Below, in pieces: positions 41,743 to 50,540 of a stretch of DNA of 64,000 nt. The notes beneath the pieces are model-generated. The model ran no database searches. It saw only the letters and a program-made list of their open reading frames with translations, and was not told the DNA's origin. Source of the DNA: Umezawaea sp049997955 (GTDB taxonomy: Bacteria; Actinomycetota; Actinomycetes; Mycobacteriales; Pseudonocardiaceae); the NCBI GenBank assembly GCA_049997955.1, contig JAEBDY010000021.1:1-64000 (forward strand), in the 5' to 3' direction. Made by a program: the position numbers and the translations under genes. The number at the start of each line of letters is the position of its first letter. Position 1 is the first letter of the stretch.

Positions 41743-44700
41743 ATGACCCCGGACCGAGTCGGTGTGGCCTCGGAACGCCATGCACGCCCGGTGCTCGTCC
41801 TGATCGCCGTGCTGCTGGCGGTGGTCGGGCTGCTCGTGCCCGTACCGTCGGCCACGGCCGACGGCGGCGTCCAAGTCGGCGGCCTGACCGTCAACGACCG
41901 CACGAACCCGTTGGGCATCGGGGGCGAGCGGCCGCACTTCGGGTGGGTGTCCACCTCGAACCGCCGCGGTGTCGTCCAGAGCGCGTACGAACTGCGCGTC
42001 GGTGGTGCCGCGGGCAAGGGCGACATCTGGTCCACCGGCAAGGTCGCCTCCAGCCGCCAGGTCGACGTCGCCTACGGCGGACCGGCCCTGCGCACGGCGA
42101 CCCGCTACCACTGGCAGGTCCGGGTCTGGGACGGCAACGGCAAGGCAGGCGGGTGGAGCAGGCCCGCGTGGTTCGAGACCGGGCTCCTCACCGCGACCGA
42201 CTGGAACGGGGCCGACTGGCTCGCCGACCAGGACGCGCCGCTCGGGTGGGCCGACTACGCGGTCGACACCGAGTTCAGCCTGAAGGCCCTCGTGATCGGC
42301 GTCTTCTTCCGCTCGACCGCCGCGGGCAACGGCTACATGTGGCAGATCAGCGTCGCCGACGGCACCGGCAAGCCCAAGCTCCGCCTGCACCGCCGGGTCA
42401 ACGGCAACTACGAGCTGTTCGCCGTCCTGGACGTCTCCGGGACCATCTCGCAGGAGCAACTGCTCTCCGGCCGTCACCACTTCACGATCTCCGCGCTGGG
42501 GCAGACCATCACGACGAAGATCGACGGCACCCAGGTCGACCAGCGCACCCTGCCGGACTTCGCGGCCGGGACGTTCGGCTACCGGGCGGTGAACGCCGAC
42601 GAGGGGCAGGAGAAGTTCCTCGTCCACCGCGCCACGGTCACCGGCGCGGACGGCGCCACCCTGGCCGACGTCGACTTCGCCGACGGCCGCAACCCCTTCA
42701 CCGGTGGCACCGTCGCCAACGGCGACCTGGACCTGTCCACGCCCGCTGACGTCCTGTACACGGAGCACTCCAGCCTTCCCCTGTTCCGCAAGGAGTTCTC
42801 GGTCCCGGCCGGGAAGAAGGTGCGGGGAGCGCGCGCGTACGGCGCCGCTCGGGGCGTCTACGAGTTCAGCCTCAACGGCGCCAAGGTCGGCGACCAGGAG
42901 CTGGCGCCGGGGTGGACGGACTACCGGACCCGGATCCAGCACCAGACCTACGACATCACCAAGCAGGTGCGGCAGGGCGCCAACGCCTTCGGCATCGCGC
43001 TGGCGCCGGGGTGGTACGCGGGACGCCTCGGGAACATCCCGACGCCCGGCATCTACGGCTCCACGCCCTCGGTCGTCGCGCAGCTGCGGATCGACTACAC
43101 CGACGGCACCCACGACTGGATCCGCACCGACACCTCGTGGCGGACGGCCACCGGTCCGTTCGTCCGCAGCGACCGGCACATGGGTGAGACCTACGACGCC
43201 CGCCTGGAACGGAAGGGCTGGAACCGCGCGGGCCACGACCAGGCGGGGTGGACCGCACCGGACAAGGCCGAGTCCGCCACGTCCCTGCTGGCGCCGCAGC
43301 CCGACGAGCCGGTGCGCGAGACCGAGCGGCTGACCGCGACCGCCCGCACGGAACCCAGGGCGGGCACGCACGTCTACGACCTCGGCCAGAACATGGTCGG
43401 CGTCACCAGTTCGCGGCTGAAGGGAACCGCCGGGCAGACCGCGACGATCCGCCACGGCGAGGTGCTCAACCCCGACGGCACCCTGTACACGGCGAACCTG
43501 CGTTCGGCCGAGTCCGTCGACCGGTACACGTTCGCGGCCGACGGCACGGTCGTGTTCGAGCCGACCTTCACCCAGCACGGCTTCCGCTACGTCGAGATCA
43601 CCGGAGTCGCCGCCCCGGCGGCCTCGGACGTCCAAGGCGTGGTGTGGAGTTCGGACCTGCGCACCACCGGCGCCTTCAGCACGTCGAACCCGACGCTGAA
43701 CAAGCTCCAGAGCAACATCTCCTGGGGGCAGCGCGGCAACTTCCTGTCCATCCCTACCGACACCCCGGCCCGCGACGAACGCCTTGGCTGGACCGGCGAC
43801 ATCAACGTGTTCGCCCCGACCGCCTCGTACAACCAGGACACGCGGGCGTTCCTGCGCAAGTGGATGATCGACCTGCGGTCCACCCAGCGCGCCAACGGCG
43901 ACTTCAACAGCATCGCGCCGGATCCGCGTGACGACGGCGGTGGCGGTGTCGGGTGGAGCGACGCGGGCATCACCGTGCCGTACGCGCTCTACCAGGCGTT
44001 CGCCGACACGGCGACCGTGCGGGACAACTACGCCGCGATGAAGCGGTTCCTCGAATTCGTGCGCACCGGCGCGGGCGCCGACCTGATCGACGACAAGCGC
44101 GGCCGGTTCGAGGACTGGCTCAACCTCAACGACCCGACGCCGAGCGGCATCCTCGGCACCGCCTACTTCGCCGAGGACGCGCGCATGCTGTCCGAGATGG
44201 CGCGGGCGATCGGGGAGAACGCCGACGCGGACGCGTACGCCGCGCTGTCCGGCGAGATCCGCACCGCTTTCACCACGGCCTTCGTCGCGGCCGACGGCAC
44301 GCTGTCCGGCAACAGCCAGACCGCGTACGCCATGGCGCTCGGGATGAACCTGGTGCAGGGCCCCTTGCGTGACGAGGTCGCCGACAGGTTCGTCGCCAAG
44401 ATCGCGGCGAGTGGCGGCGCGCTCACGACCGGGTTCCTCGGCACGCCGTGGCTGCTGCCCGCGCTGAGCGGGAGCGGCCGGATCGGCGAGGCGTACAAGC
44501 TGCTGATGCGCGAGGAGTACCCGTCCTGGGGCTACGAGGTGAAGATGGGCGCCACCACGATGTGGGAGCGCTGGAACTCGATCAACCCCGACGGCAGCTT
44601 CGGTGATCCCGCGATGAACTCCTTCAACCACTACGCCTACGGGGCGGTCGGTCAGTGGATGTACGAGAACATCGGCGGCATCTCCGCCCTGGAGCCCGGT

Positions 44701-45012
44701 TACCGCAGGTCGCGCATCGCGCCGCGCCTCGGCGGCGGGCTGACGAGCGGCTCCGGCTCGTTCGACTCGGCTTACGGCAAGGTCGAGTCGTCCTGGCGCA
44801 ACGACTCCAGGGGATTCCGCCTGGAGGTCGACGTGCCGGTCAACACCACCGCACAGGTGGAGATCCCCGCCGCGGCGGCGAACTCCGTCACCGAGGACGG
44901 CTCTCCCGTGGCGAAGGCCAAGGGCGTCACCGGCACCTCGCACGCGAACGGGGTGCTCACCGTGACGGTGGGCTCGGGCCACTACGAGTTCCGCGCCCCC
45001 ACCGCGAAGTAG
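41743..45012 (+). CDS. Secreted GH78 alpha-L-rhamnosidase
   Basis: 1089 residues from an ATG at 41743 with AGG 7 bases upstream. A signal peptide or anchor is at 15-38 (VLVLIAVLLAVVGLLVPVP). An N-terminal Fn3-like region (NPLGIGGERPHFGWV), a concanavalin-like insert (about 170-340) and the Bac_rhamnosid_N domain (GAARGVYEFSLNGAKVGDQE) precede the (alpha/alpha)6 catalytic domain. Its core SIPTDTPARDERLGWTGD holds the acid residues, followed by WEDWLNL-like and WGYEVKMGATTMWERWNS blocks. A C-terminal beta-sandwich closes it. It releases L-rhamnose from plant glycosides or polysaccharide, feeding the rhaIDB pathway. Confidence 0.95.
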   Translation: MTPDRVGVASERHARPVLVLIAVLLAVVGLLVPVPSATADGGVQVGGLTVNDRTNPLGIGGERPHFGWVSTSNRRGVVQSAYELRVGGAAGKGDIWSTGKVASSRQVDVAYGGPALRTATRYHWQVRVWDGNGKAGGWSRPAWFETGLLTATDWNGADWLADQDAPLGWADYAVDTEFSLKALVIGVFFRSTAAGNGYMWQISVADGTGKPKLRLHRRVNGNYELFAVLDVSGTISQEQLLSGRHHFTISALGQTITTKIDGTQVDQRTLPDFAAGTFGYRAVNADEGQEKFLVHRATVTGADGATLADVDFADGRNPFTGGTVANGDLDLSTPADVLYTEHSSLPLFRKEFSVPAGKKVRGARAYGAARGVYEFSLNGAKVGDQELAPGWTDYRTRIQHQTYDITKQVRQGANAFGIALAPGWYAGRLGNIPTPGIYGSTPSVVAQLRIDYTDGTHDWIRTDTSWRTATGPFVRSDRHMGETYDARLERKGWNRAGHDQAGWTAPDKAESATSLLAPQPDEPVRETERLTATARTEPRAGTHVYDLGQNMVGVTSSRLKGTAGQTATIRHGEVLNPDGTLYTANLRSAESVDRYTFAADGTVVFEPTFTQHGFRYVEITGVAAPAASDVQGVVWSSDLRTTGAFSTSNPTLNKLQSNISWGQRGNFLSIPTDTPARDERLGWTGDINVFAPTASYNQDTRAFLRKWMIDLRSTQRANGDFNSIAPDPRDDGGGGVGWSDAGITVPYALYQAFADTATVRDNYAAMKRFLEFVRTGAGADLIDDKRGRFEDWLNLNDPTPSGILGTAYFAEDARMLSEMARAIGENADADAYAALSGEIRTAFTTAFVAADGTLSGNSQTAYAMALGMNLVQGPLRDEVADRFVAKIAASGGALTTGFLGTPWLLPALSGSGRIGEAYKLLMREEYPSWGYEVKMGATTMWERWNSINPDGSFGDPAMNSFNHYAYGAVGQWMYENIGGISALEPGYRRSRIAPRLGGGLTSGSGSFDSAYGKVESSWRNDSRGFRLEVDVPVNTTAQVEIPAAAANSVTEDGSPVAKAKGVTGTSHANGVLTVTVGSGHYEFRAPTAK

Positions 45013-45036
45013 AACGGCTCAGCGCCACCGTTCGAG

Positions 45037-45086
45037 GAAGACCGGTCCGCGACCACCGCCCACGCGGTGGTCGCGGACCGGTCTTC
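45037..45086. terminator. Very strong terminator after the rhamnosidase
   Basis: A perfect 23-base stem (starts GAAGACCGGTCCGC) with a 4-base loop, 24 bases after the stop codon. No U-tract. Confidence 0.9.
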
Positions 45087-45130
45087 GGCATTCCGCCCCC
45101 GGTTCCTCGCCGCACTGGCAGCATCGGGGA

Positions 45131-45296
45131 ATGGGAGTCGCGGCGAGATCTGCGCTGTCGGGCCTGGCCACGGGTTGGGGGGCACTCTTCCTCCTGTTCG
45201 GGTCGCTCTCGGCGTTCTCCGTCAGCCCGGATCCTCGACCGCGCCCGCACCGACCTCGAATTCCTGGAGCAGCAGTTATCCACGCTCCGGGCGTGA
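45131..45296 (+). pseudogene. Small membrane protein, apparently frameshifted
   Basis: From an ATG at 45131 the frame gives a membrane segment (LATGWGALFLLFGSLSAF, residues 12-29) and then turns into low-complexity Pro/Arg. One base over, from about 45230, a coherent acidic/helical tail appears (ILDRARTDLEFLEQQLSTLR) and stops at 45294-45296. Joining the two gives a protein of about 55 residues with one membrane helix and a coiled-coil tail. A single-base deletion or a sequencing error explains the break. No family recognised. Confidence 0.45.
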
Positions 45297-46151
45297 CTAC
45301 CGGATCGCCGCGCGCAGCACGTCCCGCAGCGGCACCGGAGGTCGTCCGATCAGGTCGGCGAGCGCCGGGCCCACGTGCGAGAACTCGCCCTGGCGGCTCG
45401 CGGCGAACAGGCCCACGAGCAGATCGGCCGCGTCCTCCGGGACACCGTGGGCGAGGAGGCCCGCGCGGTAGTCGTTGTCGGACACCACGATTCGACGGAT
45501 CGGCCTGCCCGCCAGCTCCGACGCGATCGCCGCGACACCGGTCATGTCGACCGCCTCGGACCCGGTGAGGTCGGGGGTGACGCCGTCGAGGACGTCCTCC
45601 GTCAAGGCGATCACGGCGGCCTCGGCCAGGTCGGCGTGGGAGGTCCAGGAGACGGGACCGTCCTGCGGCACGGCCAGTTCTCCCGTGTCGAGCGCGCCGC
45701 CGAGCAGCATGAGCGCCGAGGACGCGTAGAAACCGTTGCGGAGGGCCGTGAACGCCACCCCCGACTCCCGCAGCTTCGCCTCGGTGGCGGCGTGGTCGGG
45801 CATCGGCGGGAAGGGCGAGGCCGGGTTCGCGCCCATGTGGCTCGTGAAGACGACGCGCTCGGCGCCCGACTTGGCCGCCGCGTCGATCGCCGTCCCGTGC
45901 AGGCGGAGCGCCGTCTCGCCGGTGGCGTCCACCGACACGAGGAGGATCCGCGACGCCCCCTCGAAGGCGTGCTCCAGGCTCGTGGCGTCGGCGAAGTCGC
46001 CTCGTCGGACGCGAACGCCCCGCTCCGCCAGCCCTCGCGCCTTCTCCGGGTCCCGGACGCACACGCCGATCCGGTCGGGCGTGACCCGGTCGAGCAGCCG
46101 TTCCACGACCGCCTTGCCGAGTGTTCCGTTCGCCCCGCTGACAATGATCAT
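45297..46151 (-). CDS. NmrA-like NAD(P)-binding protein (atypical SDR)
   Basis: 284 residues from an ATG at 46151 with CGGAAG 7-8 bases upstream. Rossmann motif IVSGANGTLGKAVVERL at the N-terminus, then RVRRGDFADATSLEHAF, RILLVSVDATG, and the family-type VAFTALRNGFYASSAL near 140. Such proteins (NmrA/quinone-oxidoreductase-2-like) reduce quinones or sense the NADP ratio. Divergent from a LysR regulator with about 130 bases between, so it is probably the LysR target. Confidence 0.88.
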   Translation of the reverse strand: MIIVSGANGTLGKAVVERLLDRVTPDRIGVCVRDPEKARGLAERGVRVRRGDFADATSLEHAFEGASRILLVSVDATGETALRLHGTAIDAAAKSGAERVVFTSHMGANPASPFPPMPDHAATEAKLRESGVAFTALRNGFYASSALMLLGGALDTGELAVPQDGPVSWTSHADLAEAAVIALTEDVLDGVTPDLTGSEAVDMTGVAAIASELAGRPIRRIVVSDNDYRAGLLAHGVPEDAADLLVGLFAASRQGEFSHVGPALADLIGRPPVPLRDVLRAAIR

Positions 46152-46281
46152 GAGAGTTCTTCCGCTCGGCATCCGCCCAGCACCTGGGCGTGGTGCTCAC
46201 GATGCCCGCGTGGCCGCCGCGCTGGAAGGATCATCGAGTACCCGGGTGTTACCCTCAGGGACATACCGATCGGAGGTGGTC

Positions 46282-47136
46282 GTGGAGTCCCGACCGCTGC
46301 GCCACTTCGTCGCCGTCGCCGAAGAACTCAACTTCTCCCGCGCGGCCGAACGGCTGGGCATCTCGGCTCCGCCGCTGTCCCGCACGATCCGCAACCTCGA
46401 AGCGGAACTGGGCGTCGTCCTGTTCGAGCGCTCCACCCACGCGGTCGCGCTGACCCCGGCCGGGACCGTGCTGCTCGGCCAGGCTCGGATCGCCCTGGAT
46501 GCCTTGCAGGCGGCCGGACGGCGAGCCCAGCGGGCCGCCACCGCCGAGCCGAAGCTGGTACTGGCGGTCAAACCCGACGGTGACGGCGGACTGCTGGACG
46601 CCATCCTGGCCGACTACGCGACCGAACCGGCGGCCCTGCCCGTCTCCATCCGCCTGTGCGGGTGGGGCGAGCAGCCACGCCTCCTGCGCCAGGGCGAGGC
46701 CGACGTCGCCCTGGTCTACGAACCGTTCGACCTCACCGGCCTGGACGCGGAGCCCGTGGCGGTCGAACCGCACGTCGCCGCCGTCCCGGCGGGACACCCG
46801 CTCGTCGCACGCGACCACCTCACCCTCGCCGACCTCGACCTGCCCATCACCGATCCCGTCCACCCCGAGGACCTCGGCGACTTCTTCGCCCGGATCGTCG
46901 AGCAGCACGGCGTCCGCGACCTGCCCCAACTGCTCAAGCTCGTGGAACTCGGCGAGATCATCACGCTGCTGCCCCGATCCGTCGTCGCCCGCTACCCCCG
47001 GCAGGGCATCGCCTACCTCGACGTCCCGGACGCGCCACCGGCCGTCCTCGTGATCGCGTGGCCCCAGCGGTCCCGGTCGAAGGCCACAGCCGCACTCGTC
47101 CGCGCCGCCACCTCCACCGTCCGCGAAGCGAGGTAA
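46282..47136 (+). CDS. LysR-family regulator
   Basis: 284 residues from a GTG with GGAGG 5 bases upstream. N-terminal HTH: LRHFVAVAEELNFSRAAERL, then GISAPPLSRTIRNLEAELGV. The effector domain (residues 90-284) is of the periplasmic-binding type (LVYEPFDLTGLDAEPV, ITLLPRSVVARY). Divergent from the NmrA-like gene, the usual arrangement for a LysR activator and its target. Effector unknown. Confidence 0.9.
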   Translation: MESRPLRHFVAVAEELNFSRAAERLGISAPPLSRTIRNLEAELGVVLFERSTHAVALTPAGTVLLGQARIALDALQAAGRRAQRAATAEPKLVLAVKPDGDGGLLDAILADYATEPAALPVSIRLCGWGEQPRLLRQGEADVALVYEPFDLTGLDAEPVAVEPHVAAVPAGHPLVARDHLTLADLDLPITDPVHPEDLGDFFARIVEQHGVRDLPQLLKLVELGEIITLLPRSVVARYPRQGIAYLDVPDAPPAVLVIAWPQRSRSKATAALVRAATSTVREAR

Positions 47137-47458
47137 CGGCCCGCGGCTCCCGTCGACGTGTGCCCGACCGGGTCGTCGACATCGTCGCCGGGGGAGTGCT
47201 CACCGAGTCCTGCAGGTCGACTGGCGCACCCAGGCGAGCGGGCTGGAAGGGTTGACCGGATAGTGCGCTCAATGGCTTCAGTGTCGACCAAAACCAACCT
47301 TGTTGTGGTGGCACGTTCCTGCGGCAAAGCTCGAACTACCGCAGGGACGCTCCGCGGTCCACCCGAAGTCGATTCGATCATGGCCGGATATGGCCGGACC
47401 TGGAGGGCCCGTCCGGGAGAGCCTGGTCTCCTCATCGCGGAACGAGGAGGAACGACCA
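47137..47458. other. Intergenic region, no gene seen
   Basis: About 320 bases between the LysR stop and the PEP-mutase-like gene. It is less GC-rich in the middle, which fits a promoter for the downstream gene. I see no convincing small gene, operator or strong hairpin. Confidence 0.4.
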
Positions 47459-48241
47459 GTGGTGGACGTCCACGAGAAGGCCCGATTCCTGCGCACCGAG
47501 CGGCCCCTGGTGCTGCCGAACGCGTGGGATCCGGGGTCGGCGGTGGCGATCGAGGCGGCGGGGGCCAAGGCGATCGCCACCACGAGTGCCGGGGTGGCGT
47601 GGGCGATGGGTGTGGCCGACGCGGGCGGGTTGAGCCGTGAGGTCGCGGTGGAGGCCGTGCGGCGGATCGTCGCGGTGGTGTCCGTGCCGGTGACGGCGGA
47701 CGTGGAGGACGGGTACGGCCCGACGCCGGAGGACGTGGGGAGGACGGTGGTGGAGGTGCTCGCCGCCGGGGCCGTCGGGGTCAACGTCGAGGACGCGCTG
47801 CTGGAGACGTCGGCGCAGGTCGAGCGGTTGGTGGCGGCACGGGAGGCCGGGGGAGCGGACTTCGTCCTCAACGCGCGGACGGACACGTTCCTGGCCGGGT
47901 CGGGGTCGCCCGCCGAGCGGTTGGCCGACACGGTGGCGCGGGCCGAGCGGTACGCGGAGGCCGGTGCGGATGTGCTGTTCGTGCCGGGGCTGGTGGATCC
48001 GGAGGCCATTCGCGTGCTGGTCTCCGGGCCGTTGCCGCTCAACGTGATGGTGCACCCCGGCGCGCTGTCGGTGGGGGAGTTGGCGGCGTTGGGGGTGGCG
48101 CGGATCAGCGTCGGGTCGGGGATCGCGCAGGCGGCGTACGGGCTGGCGGCGGCCGCGGCGCGGGAGCTGCTGGGAGCGGGGACCTACGGTCGCCTTGAGG
48201 GTGCGATGGGGTACGGGGAGCTCAACGACCTGCTGCGGTGA
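47459..48241 (+). CDS. Isocitrate lyase/PEP mutase superfamily protein
   Basis: 260 residues from a GTG (47459) with GAGGAGG 8 bases upstream; the next codon is also GTG. TIM-barrel of the PEP mutase/methylisocitrate lyase group: LVLPNAWDPGSAVAIEAAGA, TTSAGVAWAMGV, PVTADVEDGYGP (metal-binding Asp/Glu), GVNVEDALLE, LNARTDTFLAG and FVPGLVDPEAI. The typical lyase KKCGH motif is absent, as in many uncharacterised members (oxaloacetate decarboxylase/PEP-mutase-like). Substrate unknown. Its 3' end overlaps the convergent Ada/AlkA gene by 20 bases. Confidence 0.88.
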   Translation: MVDVHEKARFLRTERPLVLPNAWDPGSAVAIEAAGAKAIATTSAGVAWAMGVADAGGLSREVAVEAVRRIVAVVSVPVTADVEDGYGPTPEDVGRTVVEVLAAGAVGVNVEDALLETSAQVERLVAAREAGGADFVLNARTDTFLAGSGSPAERLADTVARAERYAEAGADVLFVPGLVDPEAIRVLVSGPLPLNVMVHPGALSVGELAALGVARISVGSGIAQAAYGLAAAAARELLGAGTYGRLEGAMGYGELNDLLR

Positions 48242-49460
48242 GCAGGAGGTGGACCGTGGCCAGCGCGCGCCACGGTCGCCAGTGCTCGGGCGCTCCTTCG
48301 AGGGGTGAGGCGTCGCGGGCGCCCAGGCGCAGGGCGATGTGGTGCGCGGCGGCGCGGTCGAGGTCCGGGAGGTCGTCGGGGGTCGTGGTGTGGTCGAGGG
48401 TGGTCGTGCCGGACGTGACCGCTCGGGCGAGTTCGCCGACGGGGCCGGGCACGTCGGCGAGGGCTTCCGCGGAGGGGAACGCGTGGGTGAGGCCGTGGGG
48501 GAGGCCGGGCACGGGGGTGCCTCGGGTGCGGACGAGTGCGGCGACGTCGTCGGCGACGGCTTGCACGGCCACCTCGAACGGTGTCCACGCGCCGGGGACG
48601 CGGACGCCCGGCCGTGCGGCGAGCAGCGGTCGGAGGGTGTCGTCCTGGCTGAGGTGGGCGATGGCACGGGTGTGGTCGGCGGTGACGCCCACGAGTCGGG
48701 CGGCGCGTTCCACCACGTGGATGACGCCTTCCCAGTAGGGCAGGTGGGTGCGGAGCAGGAGGTGGTCGGGGCCGCCGGGGCCGATCTCCAGCAGGCCGGG
48801 TGCGCCGTCGAGGGTGATGGTGCGGCGGTAGGTGCAGTCCTGGACGGACTCGACGCCGGGAACGGCGCGGTCGGCGAGGAAGTCGAGGGTGGCGTCCCAG
48901 TCGTACGGGGCGGTGAAGGGCAGGCGCAGCGGGAGGCCGCCGTCGGCGGTGAGGCGGTCGGCGCGTCGGCGGCGCTCGCGCAGTTCGCCGGGGGCGTGGC
49001 GGAAGACCTCGCGCATGGTGCGGTTGAACTGGCGGAGGCTGCCGAACCCGGAGGCGAAGGCGATGTCGGCGATGGGGAGGTCGGAGTCGTCCAGGAGTCG
49101 GCGGGCGAAGTGGGCGCGGCGCGAGCGGGCGAACTGGTCGGGGGTGACGCCGAGGTGCTCGTGGAACAGACGGCGCAGGTGGCGGGCGGACAGGCCGACG
49201 CGGGTGGCGACGGTGGTTTCGGTGCCCTCGTCGAGCGCGCCCGCGATGATGAGCTGGACGGCTCGGCAGACGAGTTCGGGGGCGTCGTCGGCGACCGTCC
49301 CGGCGATCCGGTAGGGGCGGCAGCGCAGGCAGGCGCGGTAGCCTGCGGCTTCCGCGGTGGCGGCGAGCCGGTAGGTGCGGACGTTCTCGGCTAGCGGTGC
49401 GGCTCCGCAGCCGGGTCGGCAGTAGATCCCGGTCGTTCGGACGGCGGAGTAGGTGGTCAC
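48222..49460 (-). CDS. Ada/AlkA-type hybrid regulator with a degenerate glycosylase domain
   Basis: 412 residues from a GTG without a binding site. Ada metal-binding domain: Cys14, Cys18, Cys44, Cys47 (IYCRPGC, CLRCRP), all four ligands present, though the usual 20-25 residues before are missing. AraC-type HTH: RVGLSARHLRRLFHEHLGV and ADIAFASGFGSLRQFNR. AlkA N-terminal domain from about 195 (LRLPFTAPYDWDATLDFLAD). In the HhH-GPD region the GIGPWTA hairpin reads DLDRAAA and the stretch with the catalytic Asp is deleted, although the terminal EHWRPWRALATVHLL remains. It probably serves as an alkylation-sensing regulator rather than a glycosylase. Confidence 0.85.
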   Translation of the reverse strand: MTTYSAVRTTGIYCRPGCGAAPLAENVRTYRLAATAEAAGYRACLRCRPYRIAGTVADDAPELVCRAVQLIIAGALDEGTETTVATRVGLSARHLRRLFHEHLGVTPDQFARSRRAHFARRLLDDSDLPIADIAFASGFGSLRQFNRTMREVFRHAPGELRERRRRADRLTADGGLPLRLPFTAPYDWDATLDFLADRAVPGVESVQDCTYRRTITLDGAPGLLEIGPGGPDHLLLRTHLPYWEGVIHVVERAARLVGVTADHTRAIAHLSQDDTLRPLLAARPGVRVPGAWTPFEVAVQAVADDVAALVRTRGTPVPGLPHGLTHAFPSAEALADVPGPVGELARAVTSGTTTLDHTTTPDDLPDLDRAAAHHIALRLGARDASPLEGAPEHWRPWRALATVHLLLTAAGR

Positions 49461-49620
49461 GGGGTCATGGTGCCCGGCGGTGGTGGCGGTGGCCGGCCGG
49501 TTTCGGACGTCGTGGTCCGCGCGCGTGCCGGACGCTTCGCTTGTGCGGAAACGTCCTCGCCGGGCGCGGGTGATCAGTAGGGTCTCGGCAGTCCGTTCGA
49601 GACCGCACCGGGGGAGTGAC

Positions 49621-50466
49621 GTGGTTCCACCGCTCGGCCCGTCGTTGGGGGTGGTCGCCGTCGCGCTCGTGGTCGCCGCCTGCTCGGCGCGGACCCAGCC
49701 CGCCGAGGTGGGGGAGGTGTCGGTGCCCGTGTCCTCGTCGGCGCGGCCGTTCCCCGCGGGCGCGGCGGCCGACTACCAGCTCGGTGGTGCCTACCCGCCG
49801 CCCGCGGGTGTGGGGGTGGTGGTGCGCGACAGCTCCGCCGAACCCGTCGTCGGGCTCTACAACGTCTGCTACGTCAACGGTTTCCAGACCCAGCCCGCCG
49901 AGCGGGAGCTGTGGTTGGGCGAGCGTCGCGACCTGGTGCTGTTCGGACAGGACGGTCATCCCCTCGTCGATCCGAACCGGCCGGACGAGCTGGTCCTCGA
50001 CACGTCCACGGTCGAGAAGCGGGCCCGTCTCGCCGTGGTCGTCGGTGCCGTCATCACGACGTGCGCGACCTCCGGCTTCGACGCGGTGGAGATCGACAAC
50101 CTCGACTCCGACACCCGGTCGCGCGGCGCGCTGACGGTCGACGACAACCTGGCGTTCGCCACCCTGCTCGCGGAGGACGCACACGGTCGGGGGTTGCTGA
50201 TCGGGCAGAAGAACGCCGCCGAGCTGGGGGAGCGGGGCAGGGCGGAGGCCGGGTTCGACTTCGCGGTCGCCGAGGAGTGCGTGGCGTTCGACGACTGCGC
50301 CGCGTACACGGCGGTCTACGGGGAGCGGGTGCTCGACGTCGAGTACACCGACAACCTCCCGGCGGGCGAGGTGTGCGGCAGTCCGGTGCGCCCGCGCTCC
50401 ACGATCGTCCGCGATCGGGACCTGGTGCGCCCCGGTGATCCCGGCTACTCCTACCGGCGCTGCTGA
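49621..50466 (+). CDS. GH114 endo-alpha-1,4-polygalactosaminidase-like lipoprotein
   Basis: 281 residues, GTG start with GGGGAG 4 bases upstream. Lipoprotein-type signal (GVVAVALVVAACSA). The TIM-barrel domain starts near 60: VVGLYNVCYVNGFQTQPAE, FDAVEIDNLDSDT (acidic catalytic-type residues), LIGQKNAAELGERG, FAVAEECVAFDDC and VLDVEYTDNLPAG. GH114 enzymes cut alpha-1,4-galactosamine polymers such as fungal galactosaminogalactan. Cys pairs suggest disulfides outside the cell. Located beside beta-1,3-glucan genes, so fungal wall or biofilm is a plausible target. Confidence 0.88.
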   Translation: MVPPLGPSLGVVAVALVVAACSARTQPAEVGEVSVPVSSSARPFPAGAAADYQLGGAYPPPAGVGVVVRDSSAEPVVGLYNVCYVNGFQTQPAERELWLGERRDLVLFGQDGHPLVDPNRPDELVLDTSTVEKRARLAVVVGAVITTCATSGFDAVEIDNLDSDTRSRGALTVDDNLAFATLLAEDAHGRGLLIGQKNAAELGERGRAEAGFDFAVAEECVAFDDCAAYTAVYGERVLDVEYTDNLPAGEVCGSPVRPRSTIVRDRDLVRPGDPGYSYRRC

Positions 50467-50474
50467 CGGCGAAC

Positions 50475-50511
50475 GCCGGTCGGGCGGGCCCGTGCGGCCT
50501 GCCCGACCGGC
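50475..50511. terminator. Bidirectional terminator
   Basis: 11-base arms (GCCGGTCGGGC and complement) with a 15-base loop, between convergent stops at 50466 and 50541. Confidence 0.75.
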
Positions 50512-50540
50512 GCGGTCGGTCGTGCTGTCGAGCGGTCAGA

